Origin: Pseudisothecium myosuroides
Lineage: Eukaryota; Streptophyta; Bryopsida; Hypnales; Lembophyllaceae
Direction: 5' to 3'
Length of the DNA: 64,000 bases
NCBI GenBank assembly: GCA_951799445.1
Contig: OX637292.1
Span: forward strand, 3,971,296-4,035,295
The notes below the pieces were generated by a model. That model did not search any database, was not told the DNA's origin, and saw nothing but the letters and a program-made list of their open reading frames with translations. Shown here one piece after another: positions 11,047-22,379 of this stretch. The translations under genes were made by a program, and so were the position numbers. Position 1 is the stretch's first letter. Each line of letters starts with the position of its first letter.

Positions 11047-11245
11047 ATGGCAACGTCACTGCTCCTGCAAGCTACGCCGAGATCGGTAGCAGAGCTCCCA
11101 GTGTCGTCTGTACACAGGAACGAAATGTATACAATGCTGCAAGCGCCATCGATCGGCGGAGTGCGACGTTTTGGCGCTGGTCGGAAGGGCCATGGTGTGT
11201 GCGGGAGGAGGAGAGCGGTGCTGATTGGATTTCGAGCGCAGAGCG
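11022..11245 (+). promoter_or_regulatory. Possible overlapping upstream ORF at the TIC62-like start
   Basis: An ATG at 11,022, 25 bases before the TIC62 start and in another frame, stays open through exon 1. Translation from it would miss the TIC62 frame, and spliced to exon 2 it soon meets a stop. It matters only if transcription starts upstream of it. Confidence 0.25.
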
Positions 11246-14200
11246 GTATGTGCATCTGCAATTCTCTTTTACTTGGAACTTCTTTAGGTTTTGATTGGAC
11301 AGTCATGTAGTTTAGCTAATCGGTGTGGCATGGCAGGTTTGAATTGTACACTTTGACTTTCTGTCAATGCGCGTTAGCTGTTACTGTGAGGCGATCTCAG
11401 GAAAGTAAGACTATCTGTAGACAAGTTTTTAATATCATGAATGGTGATCGATCTTGAGGCGCAGCTTGAAGGGCGCGCTTTCAATTGTACGTCCGTCAGT
11501 TTGAAATTGTGTGCAACACTGTCAGCGATTTCGACAAAGTTTCCATCGCATATCATTTGCTTGGAAACTCTGTAAGCAGACAAACTAGTACCTATGCTTA
11601 AATTAATCGTGGATTGTCAATTGTTTGGGGTGGTAAACGCCGAATCTTCTACCAAAGTGATCTGAGGTTCTTGTTGGCAAATAATCTGCTTCGACTTTTG
11701 AAGTACAATTCGAAGACAATAAAAATTTCATATGAAAGCCTAATCTGGAAATCGCAATATTTTAGTTCTCCGAGCTCAAATTTAGTCATTTTTTGAACAT
11801 TTGAATAAAGGCTCTGTTTTTGTTCTTACAGCTTAAGAATAGAGTATTTAAATGCAGAATTGAAAAGGAAGCAGTTTCACGCAGTCAAGAACGTATGTGA
11901 CAACTGGAATGTTCCATTTTCCTATGACACTGGCTGATTTCGGTCCCAGTTTCTTTCCATGTACTGGTTTGAGAATAAAGTGTGCTTACTGCCAACCACT
12001 ATCAGAAGTTCTGATTGCTTAAAATTCAGAAGATTGAAGTTTGATTTTCTGCGGCAGTTCTCTGTACTGCTATGAGTATTTCTTGAATTAGTAACTATAA
12101 TGTAGGGGTCAAGCTTTTGACTTTGAGGTGAGAGGCGCAAGATGATCAGACCAGTGGCCAGTAAGACATTCTTATTATATAAGTTGTGAGTTCTTGGTTC
12201 TTTTCTTTAACAATTCAACGTGCCAGCTTAGCAGATGGATTAAAAAGATCTAACAGATGGACAAAAGAAAAGCCAATGCAAGTGCAAATTTTTCTTGTCT
12301 TGTCGTATTTAAGCGTACAACGAGAATTAAAGAGAACTTACAGGAGTGGATTGAAATACATAATTTGTATCAATAAATGCTGTGTTCACTCGAACATTTT
12401 CTTATGAGGTTTGTCACACCCTCGAATTCCACAAAATCATGAAGGCGATTTTGTTTTCATGCTCCACTTAAGTTACTCTTAGACTTCATCGTCGACGCTC
12501 AACCGCTGGTTCTTTTTCAGGACTATTTACGCTTCCAGGTATCAGAAAAGCAAAGAAAGACGTATCAGAGGTAATTGAAGCAGATGTGAGCGAGGGAACG
12601 AGAAAGGTTCCCAAATTACCTGACACATTGAAGTTTGGGAAGGGAAAGAAAGACAACAAGACCGTATTTGTGGCTGGAGCCACAGGCAAAGTTGGATCAC
12701 GCGTTGTCAGGTGAACTTCTCTTATTTCTTTTAGTTGGGAATTTTATCAGATAGAGAGACCGCATTAGGGGAAGAATGGGGCTTGAAAGAGGCCGCTTCC
12801 CCTTAATCAACAGTCAGCTTCCGAATCTGCCGAAATCAACAGTCAACGAAATTAATTAATTTAATTTTTAAAATTTAATTTAATTTAATTTTAAAAAATT
12901 ATTTAAAAAATTATTATTTAAAAAAAAAAAAACTCAAATTTTTTCTAATAAAAAATTAATATTTAATTATATTTACATCAGTAGTCCGATGTGGCCGATC
13001 ATCGGCCACCTAGGATTTTTTTAAATTTAAAATTTAAAAAAAAAAACAGCTTATTTATACTCGATCTTCGTGGCATGTGGTATTCCTGGTCAAATCCGCA
13101 TCTGTTTTGTTGTTGTTTTTTTATTTTTTATTTTTAAATTGAAGAAAAAAAAATCAGCTCCTAATGTTAAGTGCCGGTCTGGATAACTGAAGGTGATTGG
13201 ATGGTTGGCAGGGAACTTCTTGAGTTAGGGTTTCAAGTGCAAGCAGGTGTTAGGGATGTCGCCAGAGGACAAGTTCTTCTCGAGGTTTGCTATTTCTACG
13301 TCTAAATTGTAGCTGTGGTGTGACCATAAAAGCTGAATTCTATCCTACAATTTGTATCGATTGTTGTGAACAATGCTAGTCATTGATATTCAACTATTTG
13401 TTCCTTGAAAACATTTAATGTACCAGTCGTAAGTTGATGTATTAATGATTAATGGTTGCTTTGTAGACGCTGGATGCGACTACATCCTCAAACGATGAGC
13501 CTAAATCATGGGTAACTTCCAACTTCGTTAAACTTGTCTTGCCTGTGGTCTTGAAGACGTAGATTGTCAAGTTATAAAAAGAAGCAGAGTTTGTTCATGT
13601 ACTTGCTATTTCTATGACTACGATGAATTTAAATCCTATATTTTCACCATCAGGTGTTCTCTTGGAGGAGGTAAAGAAAATATCCTGCTTAGTTTCTATA
13701 TATCTTTGTGTCATTGACAGGTATTTACTTAGTTTATACATTTATTTGTTTTCAACATTGTATGCCATATGTTCTTTGATCGGCATACTGACGTGGCGAT
13801 GTTAAAACGATCTGTTTTTGAGCAGGCTGCGAAGCTCTTTAAGCCCAGAACCCCCTCTAGAAGTGTGGAGTTGGTGGAGTGCAATTTGGAGAACGAAGAC
13901 GAAATTGAAAATTCTTTGGGAAATGCCAGGGTGGTTGTTTGTGCGATTGGTGCAAGTGAGAAAGAAGTGCTGGATATTACGGGTCCCTACCGTATTGATT
14001 ACAAGGCTACAGAGAATCTTATCAAAGCCGGTTAGTAATTAGTGGTTTTAGACATGTACAAGGAAATAATGGTTCTCTTTTTTATCACAAGAAATAATTT
14101 TGAGTGAGAAAAACTCAATTCTAGCTCTTCTACATCGAAACTCAATTTTCAATATTGAAGATAGATTGTTCTTCCGGATCAGGCTATGCGAACGAAGATG

Positions 14201-17200
14201 TAAGAGTGAAGTGCATGTTTTTTACGTCTTCATGTTAGATAATAACATGAAGAATTTATTTATTCTGCAGCAACAAATGCAAAAGTCAATCACTTCATTT
14301 TGGTGACGTCCCTTGGTACAACAAAACTCGGGTGGCCTGCTTCAGCTCTCAAGTAAATTCTTTACCAATTCCCGCACTCAATGCCTGAAACATTTTTTAG
14401 GCATGACAAACATTTCCTTAGATGCACTGAGATCCCAAACATAATTATATTGGCCTTTTTCACTTACTGTCAAGTTTTAATCAAGGGACATATGACAAAA
14501 TAAGCATGTAGTAGGAATGTCCCATGCATTTGTACCTTACATTTTATACCAATTTGTTGCTTCTGTAGCTTGTTTTGGGGTGTTCTGATTTGGAAAGCTA
14601 AAGCTGAGAAGGCTCTTGAGAAGAGCGGTTTGACTTACACTGTGAGTGCCGCAAAACCTGATTTATAACTATATTCAATAGCTACATTGCATTTTCTTAA
14701 CATTGAATTCTTTCTACTTGACGATCTTTCTACTTTTCTAGTTGCACAAAAGTAGTCAAACTGAAATACTCTCTACTTTATTACTAGGTTGAATGTTCGT
14801 TAATATAGGTTGAACAGAATGAATTCGAATAGAGGTTGTATGTTCCTGGTTGTCAGTACCGTCAGGTTCAACCTTCTCTCCTGCTTTGCGCACAGATAGT
14901 GAGGCCGGGAGGAATGGAAAGGCCAACGGATGCATTCAAAGAAACTCACAATTTGGTTCTTGCTCCAAAGGACACTTATTCTGGCGGTCAAGTTTCCTCT
15001 CTTCAGGTCAACTCTTTTGGCATTATCATTCTTGAATACATACAGCTATCATGATCTGTAAATGCGCAATTCAAAGCATATGCATGTGTTACATTCAATA
15101 ATATATCCAGAATGAGTTGATATTCCAGAAACTAGCTGTTCAAAAATCACTTGAACTATTTTCAAAAGCGTTTTTTAGATTGGAAACAGTCAAGAAATAA
15201 AACACTAATGAAAGACATTCTTGGTAACTTAGAAATGTACCTTGATAGGAAAACCTGCTCCAAAATTTACACATATTTGGTTCAGGCTTTAAAATAAAAG
15301 CACTGGACATTGCTTATCATTGATGTGATGGCAAGAGTTTCTGTGCTACTGTAAATGTAGGCTTTGACACCGATTATCCATCACTACATTGTGACGTTGA
15401 ATCTTAGAGAAGTTTCTTAAAAGCACTCATCTGAATGCTGGAATCTGCAGACTCATTTGAGGTATTATTTTGGACAGGTGGCAGAGTTGATTGCTAGATG
15501 CGTGAGCAACTTAGAGCTTGCCAAATATAAGGTATTGGAAGTTGTTGCAGAGACCACTGCACCATTGCGACCAATTGAAGACCTTTTAGCTGAAGCACCT
15601 GCTGTAATTGATGAAGATGACCGAGAAACAGCGTCCAGTGAGCTTATTCCAAGTCCCATACGAAAGAGCGCCAAAATTTCAAGGCAACAAGAGGTTCATT
15701 TTCCATTCCTCATAGTACCCATTATTAGTGCATATGTACATGCTTGGTAATTTTTTGAGTGAAAGCAACTGAAAGTTAGAAAGATTATGGGCAAGGGTTA
15801 AAAATTCATAGGGCACCGCCTTCGAAAATCATGTTTGTAGCCTTTCGTGTGAATTTGAAAAATGGTAGACAATTATTCTGCCAGGAAGTGTGAGATGCAG
15901 TGAGTTAGGCGTCTTAGGCTATGATGGCAGAACGCAGCAAAAATATGGCACGAATTGAAATTTTCTTCAACCTCCACGTCCCTGTGTTGTCCATTTGACT
16001 CTTTATTCATTTTCAGTCATTCAGATGCGTGCTAAGTTTCACTTATGAACTTGTGAGATATACTTCTCCAGGTACTGATCAAGAGACTAGCACTTACAGG
16101 AAAAGTCTAAAAAATTAGCTCAAGCGGAAGAAAGGAGGGAAAAGAACTTGCGGGATAAAAAAGCAACTGAAGCAGAAGAGAAGAGGAATAGAGACTTGCA
16201 GGAGAAGAATAGGAAAGCAGCTGAAGCAGCTGAAAAGAAGAAAAAGGAGTTGCTGGCTCGATATGAGCGTGATCTTCTAGTAGCTCGCGAAGAGGAGGAA
16301 GAGGCCAGGAGGAATGTCGATGAAGCTTTGTCATTGAAGGCACAACTGGAGAAGAGGACGGCAGATTTGCAAGTCCAAGCACGTACAGCTGCACGAGAAG
16401 CCAAAAAAGCCAAAGCTCTTGAAAATGCAATTGCAGGAGCTGCACGTCAAGCACGCAGGTAAGAGAAGACATTAAGAAGCGATTATTAATATTGAAGGTC
16501 TACGCATGGGTATGCATCATAGTTCATAATTTTTTTCCTATTTATCAATCTCTGTTATTAAATGAAATAGCTCTAGATCAAAAGTCCTACTCTTTTGGTC
16601 TTATGTTTCCATCCGTGAGCGTGCTCAAGTATCACATTGAGACCAATGGACAAATTCCTGGTTTGCCTTTGTAAAGATTGAGCGAGAAGAATAAGAGGGA
16701 GGTTCTGGAGGCAGCGTCTGCAGAATTTGACGGTGAGCGGAAGACCCTCGCAGATACTGAAAAGATGCCTGGAGCAGAAAAGAAAACACTTATCGCATCT
16801 ACAAATTCTAAACCCGAGAAAGATCTTCAATTCAAAGCGTCACAAGCTGCCAAACTCAAAGAAGAAGGTAAGTCAACATCGTAATATAGATTTCACACCA
16901 CTTTTTTGCACTGTTCTTCTCTTAAGTAGAACTCTACACTGCGAAGTACTCTATAGTCTTCACTTGCTGCCTTTTTCTTTCATCTTTTTTCTTTACAAAT
17001 TAGGACAAATTTAACTTAAAAGTAGAAATCTGTGAAATGGAAGAATTATCTTGTCTTGATTGCGGATTTTATAAATCCTAAACTTTCACTTGCAAATTAC
17101 AGAAGATGGGATGGCAAAGAAGTCTGCAGAGATGGACCGCCGCACTAAACAACAACAAGAAGCGAATGAAAAAGAGGTGAAAGAGCGCGTCAAAAAACAA

Positions 17201-20200
17201 GAAAATGAAGCCAAGGCCAAAATGGAAGCAGAATCAAAGGCTCAAGCTGAAAAAGATCGTGTTACTCGAGAAGAAAACGAAGCCAGGGCCAAAGCGGAAG
17301 TTGAAGCAAAAGCAAAAGTTGAAAGGGATCGTGTTTCTCAAGAAGAAAACAAAGCCAAGGCCAAAGCAAAAGTGGAAGCGGAAGCAAAAGCTAAAGTTGA
17401 AAGAGATCGTGTTATTCAAGAAGAAAACAAAGCCAAGGCCCAAGCGGAAGCAGAAGCTCAAGCTGAAAAAGGTAGTGCAACTCAAGAAGTAAATGAAACG
17501 AAGGCAGCAAAAGATGCAGAAGCTATAGCTCTATCCAAGAAAGATGATTTACCAAAGTAGAGGATGCCAAGAATAATGAAGTTATTGCAAAATCTCAAGG
17601 ACCAACATTCCGCTGGCCATGGTTGAAGTAGACATCAATTATGTGGCTCAGTAATCAGATTTGATCTTTTAGCCACCGTTTTCAGTTTTCCAAAGTGCTG
17701 AATTATCATTTAACATAACATCCCTGGAGGTTTTCTTTAGAATAGCACCTATTCATCTGACGAAATTTGAATGGTCTACGGACTCCACTGCTAGAGCAGA
17801 TTGGGCTTTTACAGTGATCGGCCTTCTCTAGAGTTGTAGTTGGATCTGTCCAAGCTTAGTGCTTCCATGCATAGTTGCAAGGTCTACATTAATATTTGGA
17901 TTTGCTTTATTGATGTAGAAGCCTTAGTTGCGAAAGCGAAACAAGCCAAGGAAGATGCAACTACAAGGGCTACGATCGCCTTAGAAAGTGCCAAAGCTGC
18001 TACGTCTGTACGCTTTTTGTGGCCACGGCAGAAGGAGAGTGCAAATGAGAAAGCGACTTCAGTAACTTCTACCATCAATGAGCAGATTGAAGGCATATCA
18101 TCGTAAGTTGCCCCAGAGCCTGAAGCATCTGCCACGCCATACGTCGAATAGAATTCTTTCCTGTCAGGCATTGCAAGATGTTTAAGAGTTTGTGCGTGCC
18201 ACGCGAATTTGACGCAGAAGATGAATGAAAGTCAAATGAATTAGAAATATTTTGGGCATTTTTCCACCTCAGATAATCAAAGTAATATGTTCTGTGTGGA
18301 AGTGAACTTGTTTTGCATTCAAGCGAATGCGCCAGGGTTTTCAGTCTTTGGTCTGTATTGGGAGTATCTTACGAGGTTTGATGCTAGCTCAGTACATTAC
18401 GCCATGTTTACTTCAGTACTAATGTTTACTTGCACGCTCAGGCTCAAAGATTCAAATTCTGAAGGAACAGCAAAATCAAAAGATTCTTCAAAGCAGCCAT
18501 CGAAAGTTTTAGAGAATGTAGCAAATGTGGTAACCGAGGTGGCGGAAAATTCTGGTATGCTACAGTTCCGAGGCTTTCGAGGTTTATTCAATGCACTGCA
18601 GCTTGCTAACACTCATTGCCAACTTTTGTACGTAGAAGAAGTTCCAAACTGTATAATAAACACTAATGAAAATGTCAAAAGCAGAGGAGGGAACTAATTG
18701 TCTGTCAGCACTATCGCTAATTGGAAACGCTTGGAGTGCAGTATCTGACGAGGCATCCGTTGAGTCACGAGATTCAGAAACGTCACCACCACCTTCAGTA
18801 CTTGTCATTGAAGATGAAGTGTCCAAGTTCGCTGAAGAAGTTGCAGAAGGCGCAGGCATATTCTCAAACCCTATCTTCCTGTCAAATTGACTAGTTTTGT
18901 ACGTGCCGCTAAACATCACCTCGGTGGACCCGATTTAACATTAACAACAATGAGGTTGATAGTGACAAGGGTTTTGGGTTCTTCAGAGGAAGAAAAATTT
19001 AAGCGCTTTTAGGTACCTTGGTTTGGAATGAGATTTTACCGGAAAGTGAATTTATCTATCCAACTCTTGCAAACGTAGTTGCACTAAAGTTTGAAATGCA
19101 TTGATGATTTAGAAGCCACGGTGGAGAAAGCGAGGAAAGCCAAGGATGAAGCAGCTACAAGAGCTGCTATCGCCTTAGAGAAGGCCAAAACTGCTACTTC
19201 TAGAGGCTTTCAGTGGCCTTGGCAGAAGGAGAGTGCAAAGGAGAAAGTGACTTCAAAAACTTCTATTGTCAATGAGCAGATTGAAGGAGTATCGCCGCAA
19301 GTTGACCTGGAGCCTAAAGCATCTACCACACCGTAAGTCAAATAGAACTCTTTCCTGTCGGGCATTACAAATTTTAAGAGTTTGTGCATGCCACTCGAAT
19401 TTGTCGCATGGTATGAATGAAAGTCAAATGACTTAGAAATATTTTCTTAGGACTTCTTACGAGTTTCGATGCTAGATCAATGCATTATGCCATGTTTACT
19501 TCAGTACTAGTGTTCACTTGCATGCGCAGGCTTGAAGATTCAGAGTCTAAAGGAACAGCAAAATCTAAAGATTCTTCAGAGCAACCGTCGAATGTTATAG
19601 AGAATGTAGCAAATGTGGTAACCGAGGTGGCGGAAAATTCTGGTATGCTACATTTTTGAGGATTCGAGGTTTATTCAGTGTATTGTATTTGGTTTTCACT
19701 GTTGAAATTTCTTCATTAGCATGTTTGATGTGTGTTGGAGAATGGAGACAAATGGTCTTCGGTTGCGGTCGAAGTTGCATTGAATGCACTGGGGCTTGCT
19801 AACACTCATTGCCAACTTTTATACTCAGGAGAAGTTCCAAATTGTGTAGTAAATACTAATTAAAAATATCAATAGCTAAGGAAGGAACTAATTTTCTTTC
19901 AGCACTATCGCTAATTGGGAACACTTGGAGTGCAGCATCTGACGAGGCATCAGTTAAGTCACGAGATTCAAAAATGTTGTCGCCACCTTCAGTACCTGTC
20001 ATCGAAGATGAAGTGTCCAAAATCGCTGAAGAAGTTACGGAGGGCGCAGGCATTTTCTTTAAACTTTATCTTCTTGTCAAATTGACTAGTTTTGTACATG
20101 CCGCTAATCATCACCTCGGTGGACCCAATTTTAACATTAATAGCAATGAGGTCGACAGTGACAAGAGTTTTTTGATCCTTCATAGAAAGAACAATTTAAA

Positions 20201-22379
20201 CGCTAACTGAGCTGCCTTGGTGTGGAATGGGATTTTGTTGGAAAGTGAACATATCTGTCCAACCTCTGTAAACGCAGTTGCACTAAAGTTTGAAATCTAT
20301 TGATGATATAGAAGCCATGGTGGAGAAAGCGAGACAAGCAAAAGAAGACGCAACTGCAAGGGCTGCTATCGCCTTAGAGAAGGCCAAAACTGCTACGTCT
20401 GGAGGCTTTCAGTGGCCTTGGCAGAAGGAGAGTGCAAATGAGAGAGTTTCTTTGGAAACTTCTACCGTCAATGAGCAGATTGAAGGCTTATCACCGCAAG
20501 GTGACTTAGAGCTTGAAGCATCTACCACTCCGTAAGTCGAATAGAACTCTTTCATGTCGAGCATTGCAAATTTTAAAAGTTTGTGCGTGCCACTCAAATT
20601 TGTCGCATGATATGAATGAAAGTCAAATGATTTAGAAATATTTTCTTAGGACTTTTGTCTACTTCAGATATTTAGATCAATATGTTCTGTGCGGAGGTGA
20701 ACTTGTTTTGCATTCAAGCGTGTGCCAGGGTGTTCAGTCTTTAGTCTGTATTGGGAGTATCTTACGAGTTTCGATGCTAGATCAATGCATTATGCCATGT
20801 TTACTTCAGTACTAGTGTTCACTTGCATGCGCAGGCTCAAAGATTCAGAGTCTAAAGGAACAGTAAAATCTAAAGATTCCTCAGAGCAACCATTGAATGT
20901 TATAGAGAATGTAGCAAATGTGGTAACCGAGGTGGCAGAAAATTCTGGTATGCTACAGCTCCGAGGCTTTTGAGGTTTATTCGATGCACTAGGGCTTGCT
21001 AACACTCATTGCCAACTTTTATACTCAAGAGAAGTTCTAGATTGTGTAGTAAATACTAATTAAAAATATCAATAGCTAAGGAAGGAACTAATTTTCTTTC
21101 AGTACTATCGCTAATTGGGAACACTTGGAGTGCAGCATCTGATGAAGCATCAGTTAAGTCACGAGATTCAGAAACGTCATCGCCACCTTCAGTACCTGTC
21201 ATCGAAGATGAAGTGTCCAAAATCGCTGAAGAAGTTGCGGAGGGCGCAGGCATTTTCTTTAAACTTTATCTTCTTGTCAAATTGACTAGTTTTGTACATG
21301 CCGCTAATCATCACCTCGGTGGACCCGATTTTAACATTAACATCAGTGAGGTTGACAATGACAAGAGGTCTTTGATCCTTCATAGAAAGAACAATTTAAA
21401 CGCTAACTGAGCTGCCTTGGTGTGGAATAGGATTTTGCCGGAAAGTGAACATATCTGTCCAACCTCTGTAAACGCAGTTGTACTAAAGTTTGAAATCTAT
21501 TGATGATATAGAAGCCATGGTGGAGAAAGCGAGACAAGCGAAAGAAGATGCAGCTACAAGGGCTGCTATCGCCTTAGAGAAGGCCAAAACTGCTACGTCT
21601 GGAGGCTTTCAGTGGCCTTGGCAGAAGGAGAGTGCAAATGAGAGAGTTTCTTCGGAAACTTCTACCGTCAATGAGCAGATTGAAGGCGTATCACCGCAAG
21701 TTGACTTAGAGCTTGAAGCATCTCCTACAGCGTACGTCAAATAGAATTCTTTTCTGTCAGGCATTACAAAATGTTTAAGAATGCGTGCGTTGCACGTACT
21801 AAGCATGGTGGAGAGCGGAATTGAAAGTCTCAGAAATATTCTCTTGGAACAGTTCTCTACCTCAGATTATCGGAGCAATATGTTCTTTGTGAAGATGAGC
21901 TTGTCTTGCATGCTAGTGGTTCTATCAAGTTTTTTGACATGCAGTTGTGGTGTCGATGTCACACTCAGACTTGAAAATTCAGAGACTAAAGGGACAACAG
22001 AAAAATTTGAAGATTCTTCCGAGCAAGCATCAAGTATTATCAATGGATTAGCAATTGCGGCAACTGAGGTGGCAGAAAGTGCAGGTATGCTTCAGTCCCG
22101 AGGATTTTGAGATTCATTTGATTGGTTACTTCCTAGGACCAAAGCAAGCAGATCTTGATTATTGTGTTGTTTTGTGATAGAGCTACTAAGTTTGCAATTG
22201 CGTTTGTTGTATGCTATCACTCACTGAGGATTTCCATTACAGAAGAAGCTCTCAACAGTACAGGCGTCTCTAATGTAGTCCGGGACGATGAGGAAGGGTC
22301 ACTGACCAAACCGGAAGAAGAAAGCAATGGTGCTCCGCTAGTATCTAAAAAAACCTTGGAATCGGATCAGGAAGAGTAG
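11047..22379 (+). CDS. TIC62: TIC62-like chloroplast NAD(P)-binding protein, 24 exons, repetitive C-terminus
   Basis: TIC62 is an atypical short-chain dehydrogenase shuttling between stroma, thylakoid and the inner-envelope TIC machinery. Proposed exons: 11047-11245, 12521-12710, 13212-13284, 13467-13511, 13826-14030, 14271-14352, 14569-14641, 14896-15006, 15478-15693, 16100-16458, 16677-16867, 17103-17471, 17919-18102, 18442-18554, 18709-18855, 19113-19332, 19530-19642, 19903-20049, 20312-20531, 20835-20947, 21103-21249, 21512-21731, 21969-22084, 22243-22379. They join without a stop into 1,329 residues. MATSLLLQ starts a Ser/Arg-rich transit peptide. GATGKVG (119-125) binds dinucleotide; CAIGASEKE, DITGPYRIDY, LVTSLGT and IVRPGGMERPTD are family hallmarks. 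After the fold come a Lys/Glu/Ala coiled coil (exons 10-12) and 3.5 copies of a 160-residue module. No SPY-SYEDLKPPTSP-type FNR-binding motif is seen. The core (exons 1-9) is near certain; joining exon 12 to the repeats rests on phase and splice sites. Confidence 0.85.
12763..13166. mobile_element. CATTAG-family MITE inside intron 2 of the TIC62-like gene
   Basis: The element runs from CATTAGGGGAAG to CTCCTAATG. It has the family layout: a GC-rich head, an AT-only middle, a GATGTGGCC/GGCCAC short palindrome, then a tail. It lies wholly between the donor at 12,711 and the acceptor at 13,211. Confidence 0.55.
16100..17471 (+). other. Coiled-coil coding block of the TIC62-like gene (exons 10-12)
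   Basis: Three exons encode a nearly uninterrupted Lys/Glu/Ala/Arg helix. Exon 10 (16100-16458) has heptad-like EKKKKELLARYERD text; exon 12 contains diverged repeats of about 23-24 residues with the pattern KAKVERDRVxQEENKAKA. Phases match on both sides (2/2, 1/1). Because of this composition the other two forward frames and the reverse strand are also open over long stretches; these are shadows. Confidence 0.75.
17472..17631 (+). other. Alternative short C-terminus of the TIC62-like protein
   Basis: If the donor AAAAAG|GTAGTG at 17,472 is not used, exon 12 runs on to a stop at 17,558-17,560, giving a 733-residue protein ending DDLPK. One base out of frame the reading continues as VEDAKNNEVIAKSQGPTF and then RWPWLK before a stop at 17,629-17,631. 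One extra A in the CCAAAG run would join the two. The RWPWLK end resembles the FQWPWQK motif of the repeats downstream, so it is probably a real former C-terminus. Confidence 0.55.
17919..19112 (+). repeat. TIC62 tail module 1 (exons A1-B1-C1)
   Basis: Exon A1 is 17919-18102, B1 18442-18554, C1 18709-18855. A1 is 36 nt shorter than the other A exons because a CGTAAGT donor occurs where the others read CGCAAGT; the loss is a whole number of codons. Its aromatic motif is altered to RFLWPRQK. The intron after C1 begins GC instead of GT. Confidence 0.7.
19113..20311 (+). repeat. TIC62 tail module 2 (exons A2-B2-C2)
   Basis: Exons 19113-19332 (220 nt), 19530-19642 (113 nt), 19903-20049 (147 nt) total 480 nt, 160 codons. 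A carries FQWPWQKES, B a DSSEQPSNVIENVANVV segment, C an acidic Ser/Pro-rich segment with PPSVPVIEDEVSK. Introns as well as exons match module 3. Relative to module 3 the A-B intron is 106 nt shorter and the B-C intron 105 nt longer. Confidence 0.75.
20312..21511 (+). repeat. TIC62 tail module 3 (exons A3-B3-C3)
   Basis: Exons 20312-20531 (220), 20835-20947 (113), 21103-21249 (147). Exon sizes and phases (1 in, 2, 1, 1 out) equal module 2. The last 450 bases before the next module (21,060-21,511) are nearly identical to 19,860-20,311, suggesting recent duplication or gene conversion. Confidence 0.75.
21512..22379 (+). repeat. TIC62 tail module 4 (exons A4-B4 and terminal exon)
   Basis: Exons 21512-21731 (220) and 21969-22084 (116, one codon longer than other B exons) precede a terminal exon 22243-22379 that replaces C and ends in a stop. 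B4 is more diverged than B1-B3, consistent with it being the original copy. The terminal exon is acidic (EEESNGAPLVS ... ESDQEE). Confidence 0.75.

Noticed and set aside
16107..16472. Leucine- and serine-rich frames on the - strand
   Set aside because: They are antisense to the coiled-coil exon 10 of the TIC62-like gene, where low-complexity codons keep other frames open.
17205..17492. 95-codon + frame rich in Lys and Pro
   Set aside because: A shifted-frame shadow of exon 12 caused by GCxAAA-type repeats.
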